Source of the DNA: Anabas testudineus
Taxonomy: Eukaryota > Chordata > Actinopteri > Anabantiformes > Anabantidae
Assembly: GCF_900324465.2 (NCBI RefSeq)
Contig: NC_046616.1
Location: forward strand, 20,083,095 to 20,147,094
DNA: 64,000 nucleotides
Reading direction: 5' to 3'
Positions 1 to 20,055 of this stretch are shown here, in pieces; positions within the stretch are counted from its first letter, which is position 1; each line of letters starts with the position of its first letter. Made by a program: the position numbers and the translations under genes. Below the pieces are notes generated by a model. It had not been told where the DNA came from and made no database searches. It worked only from the letters and a program-made list of their open reading frames with translations.

Positions 1-1200
1 GTTCTGTTGATTTTATTATTTGGATTGAAATCTTCAAAACCTATTAAAGGGCTATTCTGTGTAATAATGTATTTCCTTGAGTTGGATCCATGTTAGCTTC
101 TGCTAAGTGATCCATAGTCCTGAGGGTCACAGAAACAGCTATTTATTACAGTTAAACAAGCAAGTAAAAATAAAAATTAACAAGGCTAAAAACCAGAGGA
201 TTGGTAAAACATAACATAATACAATATATACAGTGTAAGACAGGGTTCTGGACCATGATCAGGACCTTATACGAGCTTTAAAAATGATAAAACTGTCAAA
301 TTACAGAACATCAACTGTCTGATGGCTGTCAGGCAGATCATTAAAAAAAATATTTAACAAAAAAGAGGAACCCAACAACTACCACACCATAAAATATATT
401 GCAGTGATGCCATAGCCAAATACAGCAATTTATTCTTCTAACACAACTAAATGTTTGCCTTAGTTTGTTTAGCTGAGATTTGTTAGTTTACTGAACATGC
501 TAGGTAGACATCCTGCTGATCCAAGCAGTTGAATAAAGCTTGGTTACAAAGATAGAGACTGAATTAGTGTGAGAATAAACAGCCATCACTAAATTAAGTA
601 ACTGGCAATCAGCAAGTTTCCACTATGTCTGTTTTTTTTTAACTATAACAAGAACAATATCTGAAGAGCTTTACCTCTAAAACAATGCATGCTGGGACTT
701 CAGGTCAGAACCCTTGTTCTAACACTAAAATCTAGATATTGATAAGTTGAATTAGCTTGAAAAAATAAAGAGTCTTTCCAAATCTCAGGACATTTGACAT
801 TTTAAATGTGAAACGCTGGTTTGGCTTGTGTCTTCATCCAGATACTCCACCTAAAATAAAGAGCATCATCTCCTGATCCGTGTTCCAAAAAATACCTGCC
901 TAATACCAGCAAAGCAGGTCTGTGCTGCCAGTGTTACAGTGATCCTCTTAGTGTCTGTCTCACACACACGTTCAGAGAGAAAGGAGGACACACGGACAGC
1001 AGTGTGGACAGGTTTGTTTAGTTTGTTGAGGCTCCACGGACACAGATGGGTGAAGTGATGGAGTAAAAGCAGAGACACAGCTGTGGTTTACACACGTTTA
1101 AGACTTTAGTCAGTGTTACTTCGCTGAGGGCTGTTGTTTTAGAGCAGCTGCCAAGGTGACAGGCAGGCTGGAAGGTAGCAGGTTACCGTATAAAGCAGAT

Positions 1201-1265
1201 ATGAGCCTGCTGGACTGCACAGGAGCTAGGATCTCCGGCTGTTGGTCCCTGAGGTCTGACCACAG
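1201..1265 (+). CDS. uckl1: Candidate first coding exon of uckl1
   Basis: An ATG at 1201 opens 21 codons (MSLLDCTGAR...RSDH) and ends with two bases before a GTACG donor at 1266. These two bases plus the first base of the exon at 2720 make a serine codon, so the phase joins exactly. An in-frame ATG also exists at 1156. The peptide does not resemble the human UCKL1 N terminus as I remember it. It may be an alternative first exon or a chance open stretch, and the true first exon may lie left of the window. Confidence 0.3.
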
Positions 1266-2452
1266 GTACGATCTGATTGTTTGTGCTGTTGTTTTTCTCT
1301 CAGTGCAGGCGAGTTGCCAGCTTTCCCCTGACAAAGCTCACAAACACACTGTGGTTGTGTGAGCGCCATGATTAGTCTCTTGACAGGGTTGTTGAAAGGT
1401 CAGAGGAAGTGCAGGATCTAGGTTAGTTCGCAGGGACTTTGGTGTGCTTTATTTTTGCTCAGAGGGTTCTTCGCAGCAGGTCATTACTCAAGCATTTGAA
1501 AGTACATTGGTCCAATATGCAAAAGTCCTCTTTTTATTTTGGGTTTGCCTTGTTTTATGTGCATATACAGTTGTATTGTTGTACACCACATTTAAAACAA
1601 GTCGTTTCTTATTTAGTTTCTAATTACTGCCAGTGGGATGGTGGAGTCCCCGAATGAGAATCACTCAGAGAGTGTGAACTGAAAGCTAAGCAGACTTTTA
1701 AATGTTCCATAATAAACAGTGGTGTGAGAGTTTAATCTTAATCACACAGACCTAAGCCTTCATGTTCTCATTGGAGAACCATACTGTACATCAGTATTAA
1801 CCTGGTCTACAGTAGATAATAGTGCAAGACGGGTTCAGATACTTATTAGTGAACTGTCAGCAGCACGTGCATAGACGTCCTTAGTTAAACATAAAAGTAC
1901 TGCATTAGAGATGTTACATGCTGTAAGTAGATGTTCGCATCCTTAATCAGGAACATGTGCATACAGCAAAAGTAAAAGTGCAGGATGCAGAAAAATAGGC
2001 CATTTAATTGTTGGCCTGTTTTATTCCACTGCAGCTGCATTTGACCACACAGCAGGTTCAGCAGCCAACTCAGAAATCGTATGCAACACACACAACAGTG
2101 TGTTCATACAGCTGGACTAAAATATTTTCTTCTTGCTACTACAGGTATTATACTTTATTTATACTTGTGCTTTGTTTAGTTGTTTACAGTGGTGTTGTTT
2201 GCGTGAAACTGTCGCGCCACCGGGCCTCTGTCTTGTAGCTCCATCTAATGTATGTTAATGAGGATCATATATGTTTTGTTCATGTGTATTTTTTCATACA
2301 TGATTATGACACATGCCATGTAGATTTTTTACAAAAAATTATTCAAATGTTTATCTGAGGTTTAAACAAGTTGATGTGTTCCAAAGTTACAGTAAAGGAA
2401 CAGTTGTAATAAAGTTTGAAATGAAAAAAGACTTTAAGACAGGGATATATGA

Positions 2453-2544
<92 letters not shown>

Positions 2545-2719
2545 ATAAATTACAGTATCTCTGTCAGGTTTTGATGACAGTTTCTCGTACTTGTCTTATA
2601 CTTGTTATTAAAGAAGAACTTCACTGGGGCAGTTCTTTGATACTGACTGTCTCTGTTGTGTGTAAGACTGCTCTGTGAGTTCAGGTTGTAACCTGCCCTA
2701 GTGTTTTGCTTTTTTGCAG
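1266..2719 (+). other. Non-coding stretch upstream of the first firm uckl1 exon
   Basis: AT-rich DNA with no recognisable exon, together with 1-1155 to its left. It holds a (TG)n microsatellite at 2455-2543. No CpG-rich patch typical of a housekeeping promoter was seen, which argues that the main uckl1 promoter is outside the window or weakly marked. Confidence 0.5.
2455..2543. repeat. (TG)n microsatellite
   Basis: An almost uninterrupted TG dinucleotide run of about 88 bases, about 180 bp upstream of the uckl1 exon at 2720. Its length is likely polymorphic. Confidence 0.97.
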
Positions 2720-11470
<8,751 letters not shown>

Positions 11471-14400
11471 CACATCTGTGAGCTTCTGGGAAAGAAAGTG
11501 CAAACACTACTTGAAAACCTATGTTATAGTGCATCCTCCTCTTCTGCCATAGACCGACAAACAAGTGTTCCATTCAGTGTCTGTGTGCTGTACGTGACAT
11601 TTTCTACTCCTATACAACTTATTTTGCCCTATTTACAACTGAGTGTGTTCATCACAAATATGTTCATGCTCAGAGGTGAATCAGAACCATTACTATTGTG
11701 CAATAATGCAACAACAAGCTTATGATGTACTAAATTATTTTATTTAGGACTTGGTTGCACCAGCCATTTGGAAATCCAGTTCTTAGCTAGTTTCAAACTA
11801 ATGAACAAAATTGGGTTGCACCATTAAAACTGGATCAAGTCTTGACTTACAAGGACTTTAGTAATGTTTAAGTTGTCTTAAAGTCTGTCACTTTCTCCAA
11901 CCAGCAGCATGAACAGGGAGTCACTGTAGCATCTACAGCCACACAAGCAGCTCTGTGATGCTCTTTGTGTGCTTTGAGGAAACTCGTGACATTAATATGC
12001 TAACATGCTCACGGTGTAAACACATATTTAGCTTAGCATTTGCTGAGTAGCTCTTAACAGGCAGTACAGCTGAGGCAGACTGAATTATTGTGTCAGGTGT
12101 CCGGTCATAAACCAAAGAAATATACAGGGATGTACAGGCAGACCTTCACAAACCTTCAGGTGATATTGGCTCTCCTCCTCAATGCACTTTAAAACCCGCA
12201 GGGGTCAGTATAGTTCACATTTAGCTTCTCTCAGTGTGATTTATAGTGTGTCCCTATGAGAAATCTATGTGTCTCTACAATACACAGAGACACAGAAAAT
12301 GCATAGCGACTCACCTGAATCACTGCCATTACACAAGTTAAGATGTGCTGATTTGATGTTATGAATGTTATAATGTAGGTTTGTGGAGATGGAAACATCC
12401 TTGCATTTCATGGTTTTACTGAGTGATTTGATGCAGAATTCAGTGTGTGAATGGTTATTCTGTAGACATGTAAGATGATGATGATAATGTCATTCCAGGG
12501 TTACAAACTGAGCAGTAAAAACCTCCAGCCTCCCAGTTTTCCCTGTCGCTTGTGTTCAAACTGCTTACTCCTCTAACACGCCTCGTGATTGGCAATAACA
12601 TGATTCCCCAGCCAGTTTGTGACCTTATGCTCAGTATTATCTCTGTTGTCTCACAGATCCCGTGTCTTATCACTGTCGTGTACCTTCAATGAATGTTGAC
12701 GGTCTCATTCATGTATTTATTCAGTCATTCATGCTCCACGCAGTGAGATTAACACATCACATAAGCTGTGAATGCTGTAGCATCCTCAGACCTACAGTAT
12801 CTCCTGCTCCTGCACATTTGTTTTGGGTTGTTTTTATCTGTGTGTGTTTGTGTGAGATAGCTCCTCGCCGAGCGGGTGACACTGTGATCACGGATGTCAT
12901 ACAACGCACGCTGTATTCTCCAAGACAGCAGAAGACTCGTCTGCCCATGTGACTACTGCCTCAAGGTTAGCCTGTTACCATGGAGACAAGCCCGCCAATG
13001 AAAATTCGGCAGACGGTTGCAATGTTGACTGCAAGCTTTTTGTTTTAAGGGGTGACCTATTTTTTTTTCCCCTTTCCCCCCCTTCGTAGCTACTCAGACA
13101 CAGACCCCACTACTCTGGCACATGTGCACGTGCATACAGATAAAAAAAACATGGGAAGGCTACTCAGACACACACGTGCACGTACGCATGCCTACGAGGT
13201 TGTAAGGTTGTACACAAAAGAAACAAGGGGCAGTAGAAGACACAAGCATCTACACATAAAATAACACATTAAAGTAAAAATAAAATGACACAAATGTTCT
13301 TAATTTATTTCTGAGATGAATAGTTTCTAAATACGTTTTAAGATTTTTTTTCTTGCTTTGACAGGACTGAAGACATGAACCTACAGGCAGCTTTTGAGAT
13401 CAGAACAAAAGGTTTAAATTTAAAAAGAGTCTTTGATCCTTCTGTAGTAGGTGTCAGAGCGAACTCCTGGCGATATTTAGGCCATCACTCTTGAAATTCA
13501 GCCTTTTTTCCATTTTAATAACTGACACTATGAGATAAAACATCTTTTTTTTTAAAGTGCCACTTTATTACAAAAGTATAAACTTGACTGACATTTCATG
13601 AATAGTAATCTTAATATAAAACATTACAATCTTTTGCACTTAGCACTTAATTACACGCTTTTGAGTACAAGACCCTGTAGTCTGAATAGCAAACACACAA
13701 CATTAGCTGCCACATTTAACTTAGCTGGGCTTTTCCGAGAACACACCGTAGCTTCATGGCTTCAAAAACAACAAACAGAATACACTGAAATTTACATTGC
13801 AGCTGTTTCGCAGTTTGTGTCACAAGATAAGTCATTCCAAAACACAATTAAACATAATAGAAAAAGATAGATTTCTTGACACTGATGATATATTTATTAT
13901 TCTTTCTCTTTTGTAATGTACATACACATTGCATCAACATACAGTATAATCACATTGTTTGCTGGGGATATTTGGTCAAATGAACTCGTCGTTATATCGT
14001 CCAGGATTTTAATGTAATTTTGTTGTGTTTCATCCTCGCGCTGATGCTCTGCTGCTTAGCGAACCCATTGCTTCACATTTTTGTCGTTTCAAATATTTTT
14101 AACACTGATAACAGAGAGAGGAGAGAGTGTTCACCGATGGAGTGATGATGAGACATGACGTTTGCTAATACACATCAGTTCTGCTGTAGATGACTGGTCC
14201 ACAGATGAGTGAGGACTGAGCAGAGGAGGGTGTGAAGGGTGGGGGAGGGCAGAGGTTTCGGGGAAGAGGGGGTTGAGTGGACTGTCTCCACCTTTAGGAC
14301 TCAAGCAGTTCTCTTTAGTCTTGTTTAATCTGTACTGTATGTGTTTGGATGTGTGTGTGCGTACGTGTGTGTGTGTGTGTCTGTCTGTCTGTCTGTGTGT

Positions 14401-15424
14401 CGCAGGCACAGGAGGAGACAAAATTAACGCTCCTCTCTGCTGCACAGAGTCCCACTGAGCCAAAGGCATCCTTCATCTAACTGGCTTTGTGCTCTACAGA
14501 GAAATAAAGCAGCACATCAAAAGAAAAAAGAAGAAGAAGAAAGAAAAAAAACAACCAACGACAATAGAAAAGAAAAACATTCATATAGAGTTACCACATG
14601 ACAGAGCTTGATTTTTTGTTCATTTTTATCACTTTTTTAGCATGCAACTTGTAGCAGGCAAAGTGCAGAAACAGGATCAACAGTAGAAAGTAAAACATTT
14701 CATTTACAGACGGCAGTGGAGACAGTGTTCAGTCCATGGAAGATGAAACAAAACGTGACAGAGGGAAATACTTTGAAATCTGAAAATGGTCTAAATTAGT
14801 CGAGGCTTTCAGGAGGAATGCAAAATGTGTGCAATTTTTTGTTTTAATACTCTCATAATTGATTCACTTGGTCCCTGAGCTTTCAAGTATTTTGATTAGT
14901 AATCCATTCCTTTATATCATTTAAATTCTGTCCTAAATCACATCTTGACCAACTACAGGGAAGGCCTGTTCATGACTAAGTGCTACCAAAAGATTTCACA
15001 CAATGCTGTGCATTTTCCCCAAATAGGAGTCCTTCTAGGACCAGATAAATGACTGTTTTTACCCGCAAGAATTAAGGAAGAATTTAGGCTTTTTTCACTT
15101 TATTGTGCTTTGCACGTGTATCAGTAAAATAGAAGTGCTACTCTTATCTACAGATTGCTCTGCAATGGTCTTGTGCTCACTTGTTATTGACTACCTTTGG
15201 ATTCTTTATAAGGTTTATAGATCGGACTTTATACTCAGCCCAGGTCATAACAGATCAACGTTATTGCCCCCAAGGCCTCTGGAGCCTGTGAAAGGCATGA
15301 TGTTATGACTTGAATGTAAACAGTATGTGTGGGTGAGCATGACAGGGGCTCAGCCGTCACTCCGTGTGGTGTTAGCTCAGCTCCTTGTGTTGGAAGGATA
15401 GGGGGTCACAGTGCAGCCGCCGAC
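11471..15424. other. Tail-to-tail spacer between uckl1 and lime1
   Basis: This 4 kb holds the 3' untranslated regions of both converging genes. No convincing coding exon was found. It contains a compound TG/TCTG microsatellite at 14351-14400 and an A/G-rich run at about 14520-14575. Which of the scattered AATAAA-type signals are used cannot be decided from sequence. Confidence 0.6.
14351..14400. repeat. Compound (TG)n/(TCTG)n microsatellite
   Basis: TG repeats interrupted by CGTACG, followed by four TCTG units and more TG. Non-coding. Confidence 0.9.
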
Positions 15425-18400
15425 TCAGAGCCCTGTTACATACATCTCCATGCCGTCATTGAAAGTGAAGATGGTGGTGGTGCTAGACGTGGCGGAGCCC
15501 TGCTTCAAGTCGCCGATGCTCTCGTACAGGTTCTCCCCCGGCAGCAGCAGGGCTTTGGCAGGCAGGTGCTGTAACTTGGGGGTCTGCTGCGTTGGCGGCG
15601 GTGGAGGGGGCTGCTGCTGCTGTAAGGGCTGCTGGGCTTTCTTCCTCCTCGGCCGCAGGGTGGCACATGTGTTGGGGGGCCTCTCTCGCTTCCAGCCACC
15701 CCCGCCTTCCATGTTCTCATAGGCCAGATCGCACTCCTCTGTCCCAATGGACTCATAGCAGTGGTCATCAAAGGGCCCTCCAACTGCTTTGCCCTCCTGA
15801 GGGGCCCAGGTCTGAGGTTTGACCACTACACTAAACCCTCCATCCCGGTCTCGGTCCCGGTCACCACGACCCAAGGTCCGGAAGCCAGGATTGGCAGGAG
15901 GAGACCCTGGCACAGCTCTCTTCTTCTTTCCCGGTTTACACACCTTCGAGTACATCTCCGCCACCTGCAGTCAAACAGCACAATATTGAGCCATTTGGGG
16001 AAACGACACATTAATTGTTAATGAGTTTTACAGGTGCTGGTAGGTACATCGTGTTTCTTCTGGACAGAGCCAGTCTAGCTGTTGCCTCCATTTCCAGTCT
16101 TTATGCTAAACTAAACCAATTCTCTGCTGATTAGTATCACTCTTCTCTCAGCACTACAGTCTATGAACATCTTTCTGATAAACATCACCTGAGCTGATCC
16201 TAAGGTAAGTCCTCAAGTACAAATTTGTCAATGTAAGCATTATTCAAAACCACACCAATTATTTTAAATTCTAATAAGGGTTTTCAAAAAATACCAATCA
16301 GACAGGTTGAATTTCATTGAAATAAATTATGAAACAGTTACGACCCGTTAGTCCGGACATTTCCATAAAAGAACAAATGAAGTGAGGATGTGTCCCCCCA
16401 GTGGTAACACTGTACATGGAGGCACAAACTGCGGCTGGATTAAATCAATGTAAGACACTTTAGAGTGATGGATACATGGATGGATGGATACAGTAAAATC
16501 ATATTAAAGCTAGAAGGTGACATTGGAAACAGAAACACACTAATGTAGCAAATGAACCAAATGACAGACGGGCTGATGCACAGACTGACGAGTCTTCGCT
16601 CACCGCAGCAGCAGACGGTTGTACAGTCTCCACTGTGTGAGCACCCAGTGGACCCAGGCCTTTATTTTGCAGCATGAGCATGTCCTCATCCTCTGGAGGC
16701 TTCCAGATGTACTGCTCTCCGTTGCCCATGAACATCACTTCCTGTCAACAGAACAACAAACTACACTTGAGGCAGAGCTGGTCATTGTTCTCGCATGATG
16801 TTTGACTGTAAAATGAATATAAAAACGTTTTTGTGTCACAGCACGGAGCTGGTATTAACCATGTGCTTGATGGATTTCATACCCTACTAAAAGAATTTCC
16901 CTGGAAGGTGGAGCTTTAAACGTGAGAAGCCATGTGATTATATGCTGGATGACTCAATTTCAACATGTTGCGTCATCCACAAGAAAGTGAGTGGTGAACA
17001 GCCGCAGCGAGCAGACTGCGTACACATGTAAGCCTGTAAACTGTGTGTGTTGCTGAACCCGGGTCACAGCAGACTGAATGACCTTGCTGACCTCACACGG
17101 GGCAGCAAATGGTCTCCAACTGTCACCTGGAGGGAGAGAGCAAAGCCTTACATCCGCAGCAAAAGCAGACAGTCTGCCTACACTCCTGCTGCTGCGAACA
17201 TATGGAGGTGATAGTGCTGAGAGCAGAAAAGCCCCACTATCACTGAGAACTTCTCCACAAATAAACACCACTCGCTGCACGAACTTCAGAGAAATTTCTA
17301 CAGAAGTGCTAACATATCACAACAGCATGCGTGATGCAGCCAAGTGCGAGGAAAACTGCCATATTAGCACAATTACAACCGTGCACATCCTCTGCTGTGT
17401 CAACAGGAAATCTGACAGAAATACTCTCCAGATCCTGCTCGCTCTAGCAGGACTACAAACTCTGTATTGTCACAGTGGTGCTGACAGAGAACTGGAGGAT
17501 TTGTTACACGTGTCCTGAGAAACCTGAGCACAACAATCAGAACAGATGGGCCGTTCACACCTGGTGGGGGCAAACAATATCACTGACATTATTTGTCTTT
17601 AAAAAAACACTCCCGGTGATGCCAGAGCTCGCATAATCATATCCAACAAACACACACAGGACAATCTTCTCCTGCAGCTCTCAGGAAGAACACAGTTTGC
17701 AGGATAGATCAGTTCTTGTCTATGCAAACATTTGACTCTACCAACCTTTGGGAATGATGGGACGTTAAAGGCCTCCACGTTTCTACGGGGCAACTTTGTG
17801 CTGTGGGGGTGTGGCGGAGGAGGGGCAGGATGTGATGGCGGGGCGTGTCGTGGGGGCGGCGCCGGCGGCTCCCCCATGTCCGTCCCACTGTCCCTCTTCT
17901 GTGGGGCCTTGTCGGCCTTCCTCAGCTTCCTGACGCAGGCGTACTCTGCCGTCTCCGGAGGGTGAGGGGGTGACACGACCTGGGCCTCGGGTTCGGGCAG
18001 CCCTCCTTCCACATCCCCGTCTGGGTCTGGGGGCGCTGGGGTGTTGGCAGGAACGGCCGGAGGGGCCGGAGTGTCCGTCTGCCCGGCTCTGCCTACCATG
18101 GCGTAGAGGGCATCGTCAGTACGTGTGGCGGAGGAGCGTTGGCCCACTTCAGAATAAGTGTGCTCTCCGTCCTCTCCAGTCCCAGAGGGGATCTGGGGAA
18201 GCTGCCTGCCTTGAGAACGAAGGTCAGAGTTAGACCGGCGGCTGGACAGCAGCAGAAGGTCCATGCTGGCTGGACGTTTCTTTTTAGATGCCTCTGCAAG
18301 GCACATACAGGCTGCTATTACTGCCCACCATAAAGCAGAATTCACACACGTTTACTCCTCTTGGACTGGACAGCTCAGCGAGCATTTCTGAACATGAATA

Positions 18401-19961
18401 AATCTCTCACTGTTAAGAGAAAATCTGGAGCTGACAGTAAACTGGGAACTCACGTAGATATTTGCGATCGTGCATCCAAATTGGCTTCATTCTCCTGAAG
18501 TGAAAGCAGGACAAGTATGAAGCGGGACATATGCTAGATTTCTTCAAACCCTCTCAGGCTACTGTCACAGTGCCCACAAACGCAGTTCCCTGTTGACTGT
18601 CAGTGATGGAGCTCCAGGATTTGTCTTGGCTCTGTGATTTCTGTCTTTGAGAGAGAGATAAATGTGTTCAGAAATCAAGACTGAACAGTCGAGCGGAAAA
18701 GGCTGAGTTGTAAATGTAATTGTGGATTCTATTTTAGGGTCAGTTTCTGATCAAAATTAATTAATGAATTTATGTGGATGAGGCTAAATCAGTAATAGTT
18801 TTACAATCTCCTCTGCTAAATGCACAAAAGCTGTGCATGAAATACTGTGAACACTTTGTAGGTCCACTGGTTGTGATTTGTCATGTGTTAAAATAAGCTG
18901 AACGATTGGTTGAGAAAAACGATCCAACATATGCAGCTCGAAAAAAAAAAAAAAAAATCCCCTTCAGTGATTCCAAAATTGCTTTGTCATGCAGGTTAAA
19001 AAAAAAACTGGGCTGTTTAGTTCCAGTAAGGTTGACGTTCACTGTAGGAGAGAAAGATACTGTAGACAGAAGAGCCAGGTCAGGATCTGTATATGAAGGA
19101 TGCACTCACTTTTGCCATTGCAGTTCATCTTGTTCATCTCAGTGTCTGATTTACTGATGGACCGCAGCTTCGACTGCTTGAGTATACCCTGGCAACACAC
19201 ACACACACACACACACATACACAGGGCGAGTTAAACACTAATTGAGACGGAATAGGTGTCCTCACAGTGATACTGTTCCCTGGTGAATGGGGTTGCTTCA
19301 GCTACCTCTGCTGAAGCACAAACAAAATGTCGAGCTGCGTGTTGAATGATACCTACCATGTCCATGAGACGGTGTTTTCCTCCTTCGCCGGGGACATTGT
19401 GTGTCTTCCCCTTCCTGTGGTAAACACAACAGTTCTGTCATACAGGTTGACACTTGGGTACAATGATGCATGTCTGCATTTGTGTGTGCGGAGTTCGTGT
19501 CTGAGTCATTGTGCATGTGGCTGAGTCATCTCATGACTGTGCATGTGTGAGAGAGCACATTTGCATTGGTGCGTGCCACTGGTGGAGAGTAACTAAGTAC
19601 ATTTACTCAAGTACAATTTTAAAGTACTTGTATTTTCCACTTTCTGCTACTTTCTACTCCCTATGTACTACTTTTCTAAGAGAATGATTGTACTTTTAAT
19701 TCCTTTTTTTAGGAGGATCTGAATACTTCTTCTACCGTAGTAGTAAGCGTAACTGTCCTATAAGCATCCTTATGTGTGTACACGTGTGTGTGTGTGTGTG
19801 TGTGTGGTCATGTGCTCCTGCTCTCACTTCTGGCAGCCCACGCAGAGCACCACGATGAGGATCGTAACAACAAAGGCTGAGGCAGCAGCGATAGCACCCA
19901 GCAGCAGGACCTTGCCGTAGGGAGGAGCCGTGAAGTTCAGCCCGTCCTGCATGGAGGCCAT
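15425..19961 (-). CDS. lime1: Lck-interacting transmembrane adaptor 1
   Basis: Single-pass lipid-raft adaptor of the LIME/PAG class, whose phosphotyrosines recruit Src-family kinases, Csk and Grb2 under lymphocyte receptors in mammals. Six coding exons on the minus strand join in frame: 19828-19961, 19357-19414, 19110-19188, 17746-18293, 16604-16741, 15425-15964, giving 498 residues (human LIME1 295, human PAG1 432). A short N terminus with a glycosylation sequon (NFT at 9-11) leads into a membrane helix at about 18-39 and a CVGC palmitoylation motif at 40-43. LIME1-specific blocks follow: LRSISKSDT, RPASMDLL, RQLPQIPSG, then tyrosine motifs YSEV, YAMV, YACV, YSKV (in MYSKVCKPGKKK), YESI, YENM and YESI. 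The middle is proline-rich. The C terminus is VTGL, a possible class I PDZ ligand like PAG1's. Synteny with uckl1/tpd52l2/dnajc5 supports LIME1 over PAG1. Confidence 0.9.
19195..19221. repeat. (CA)n microsatellite
   Basis: Short CA run just upstream (minus-strand sense) of the third lime1 coding exon, beside its splice acceptor. Confidence 0.9.
19585..19705. repeat. Common fish interspersed repeat (TAACTAAGTACATTTACTCAAGTAC type)
   Basis: The block reading GTAACTAAGTACATTTACTC and AAGTACTTGTATTTTCCAC matches a sequence I recognise as highly repeated in many teleost genomes. Its transposon family is not settled from this copy. It lies in the first lime1 intron downstream of the start codon, with a GT run at 19783-19806 nearby. 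Confidence 0.65.
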
Positions 19962-20052
19962 GTGGGAGCGCTGGCGCTCACTTGCTCTCACACACACTCA
20001 CACACACGCCCTTACACTCATGCACGCGGAGAAGTGCCACGGTCTCACTGGG

Positions 20053-20055
20053 ATC
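20053..20055 (-). other. lime1: Splice acceptor of the lime1 start-codon exon
   Basis: On the minus strand TTCTCACCGCAG precedes ATCCCAGTGAG, so the start-codon exon probably begins at about 20054 with some 93 bases of 5' leader, and the transcript start lies in a further upstream exon. Confidence 0.55.

Noticed and set aside
15425-19961. Naming the minus-strand adaptor PAG1
   Set aside because: PAG1-like elements exist, but SKSDT, RPASMDLL and YSKVCKP match LIME1 better, and the neighbours are those of LIME1.
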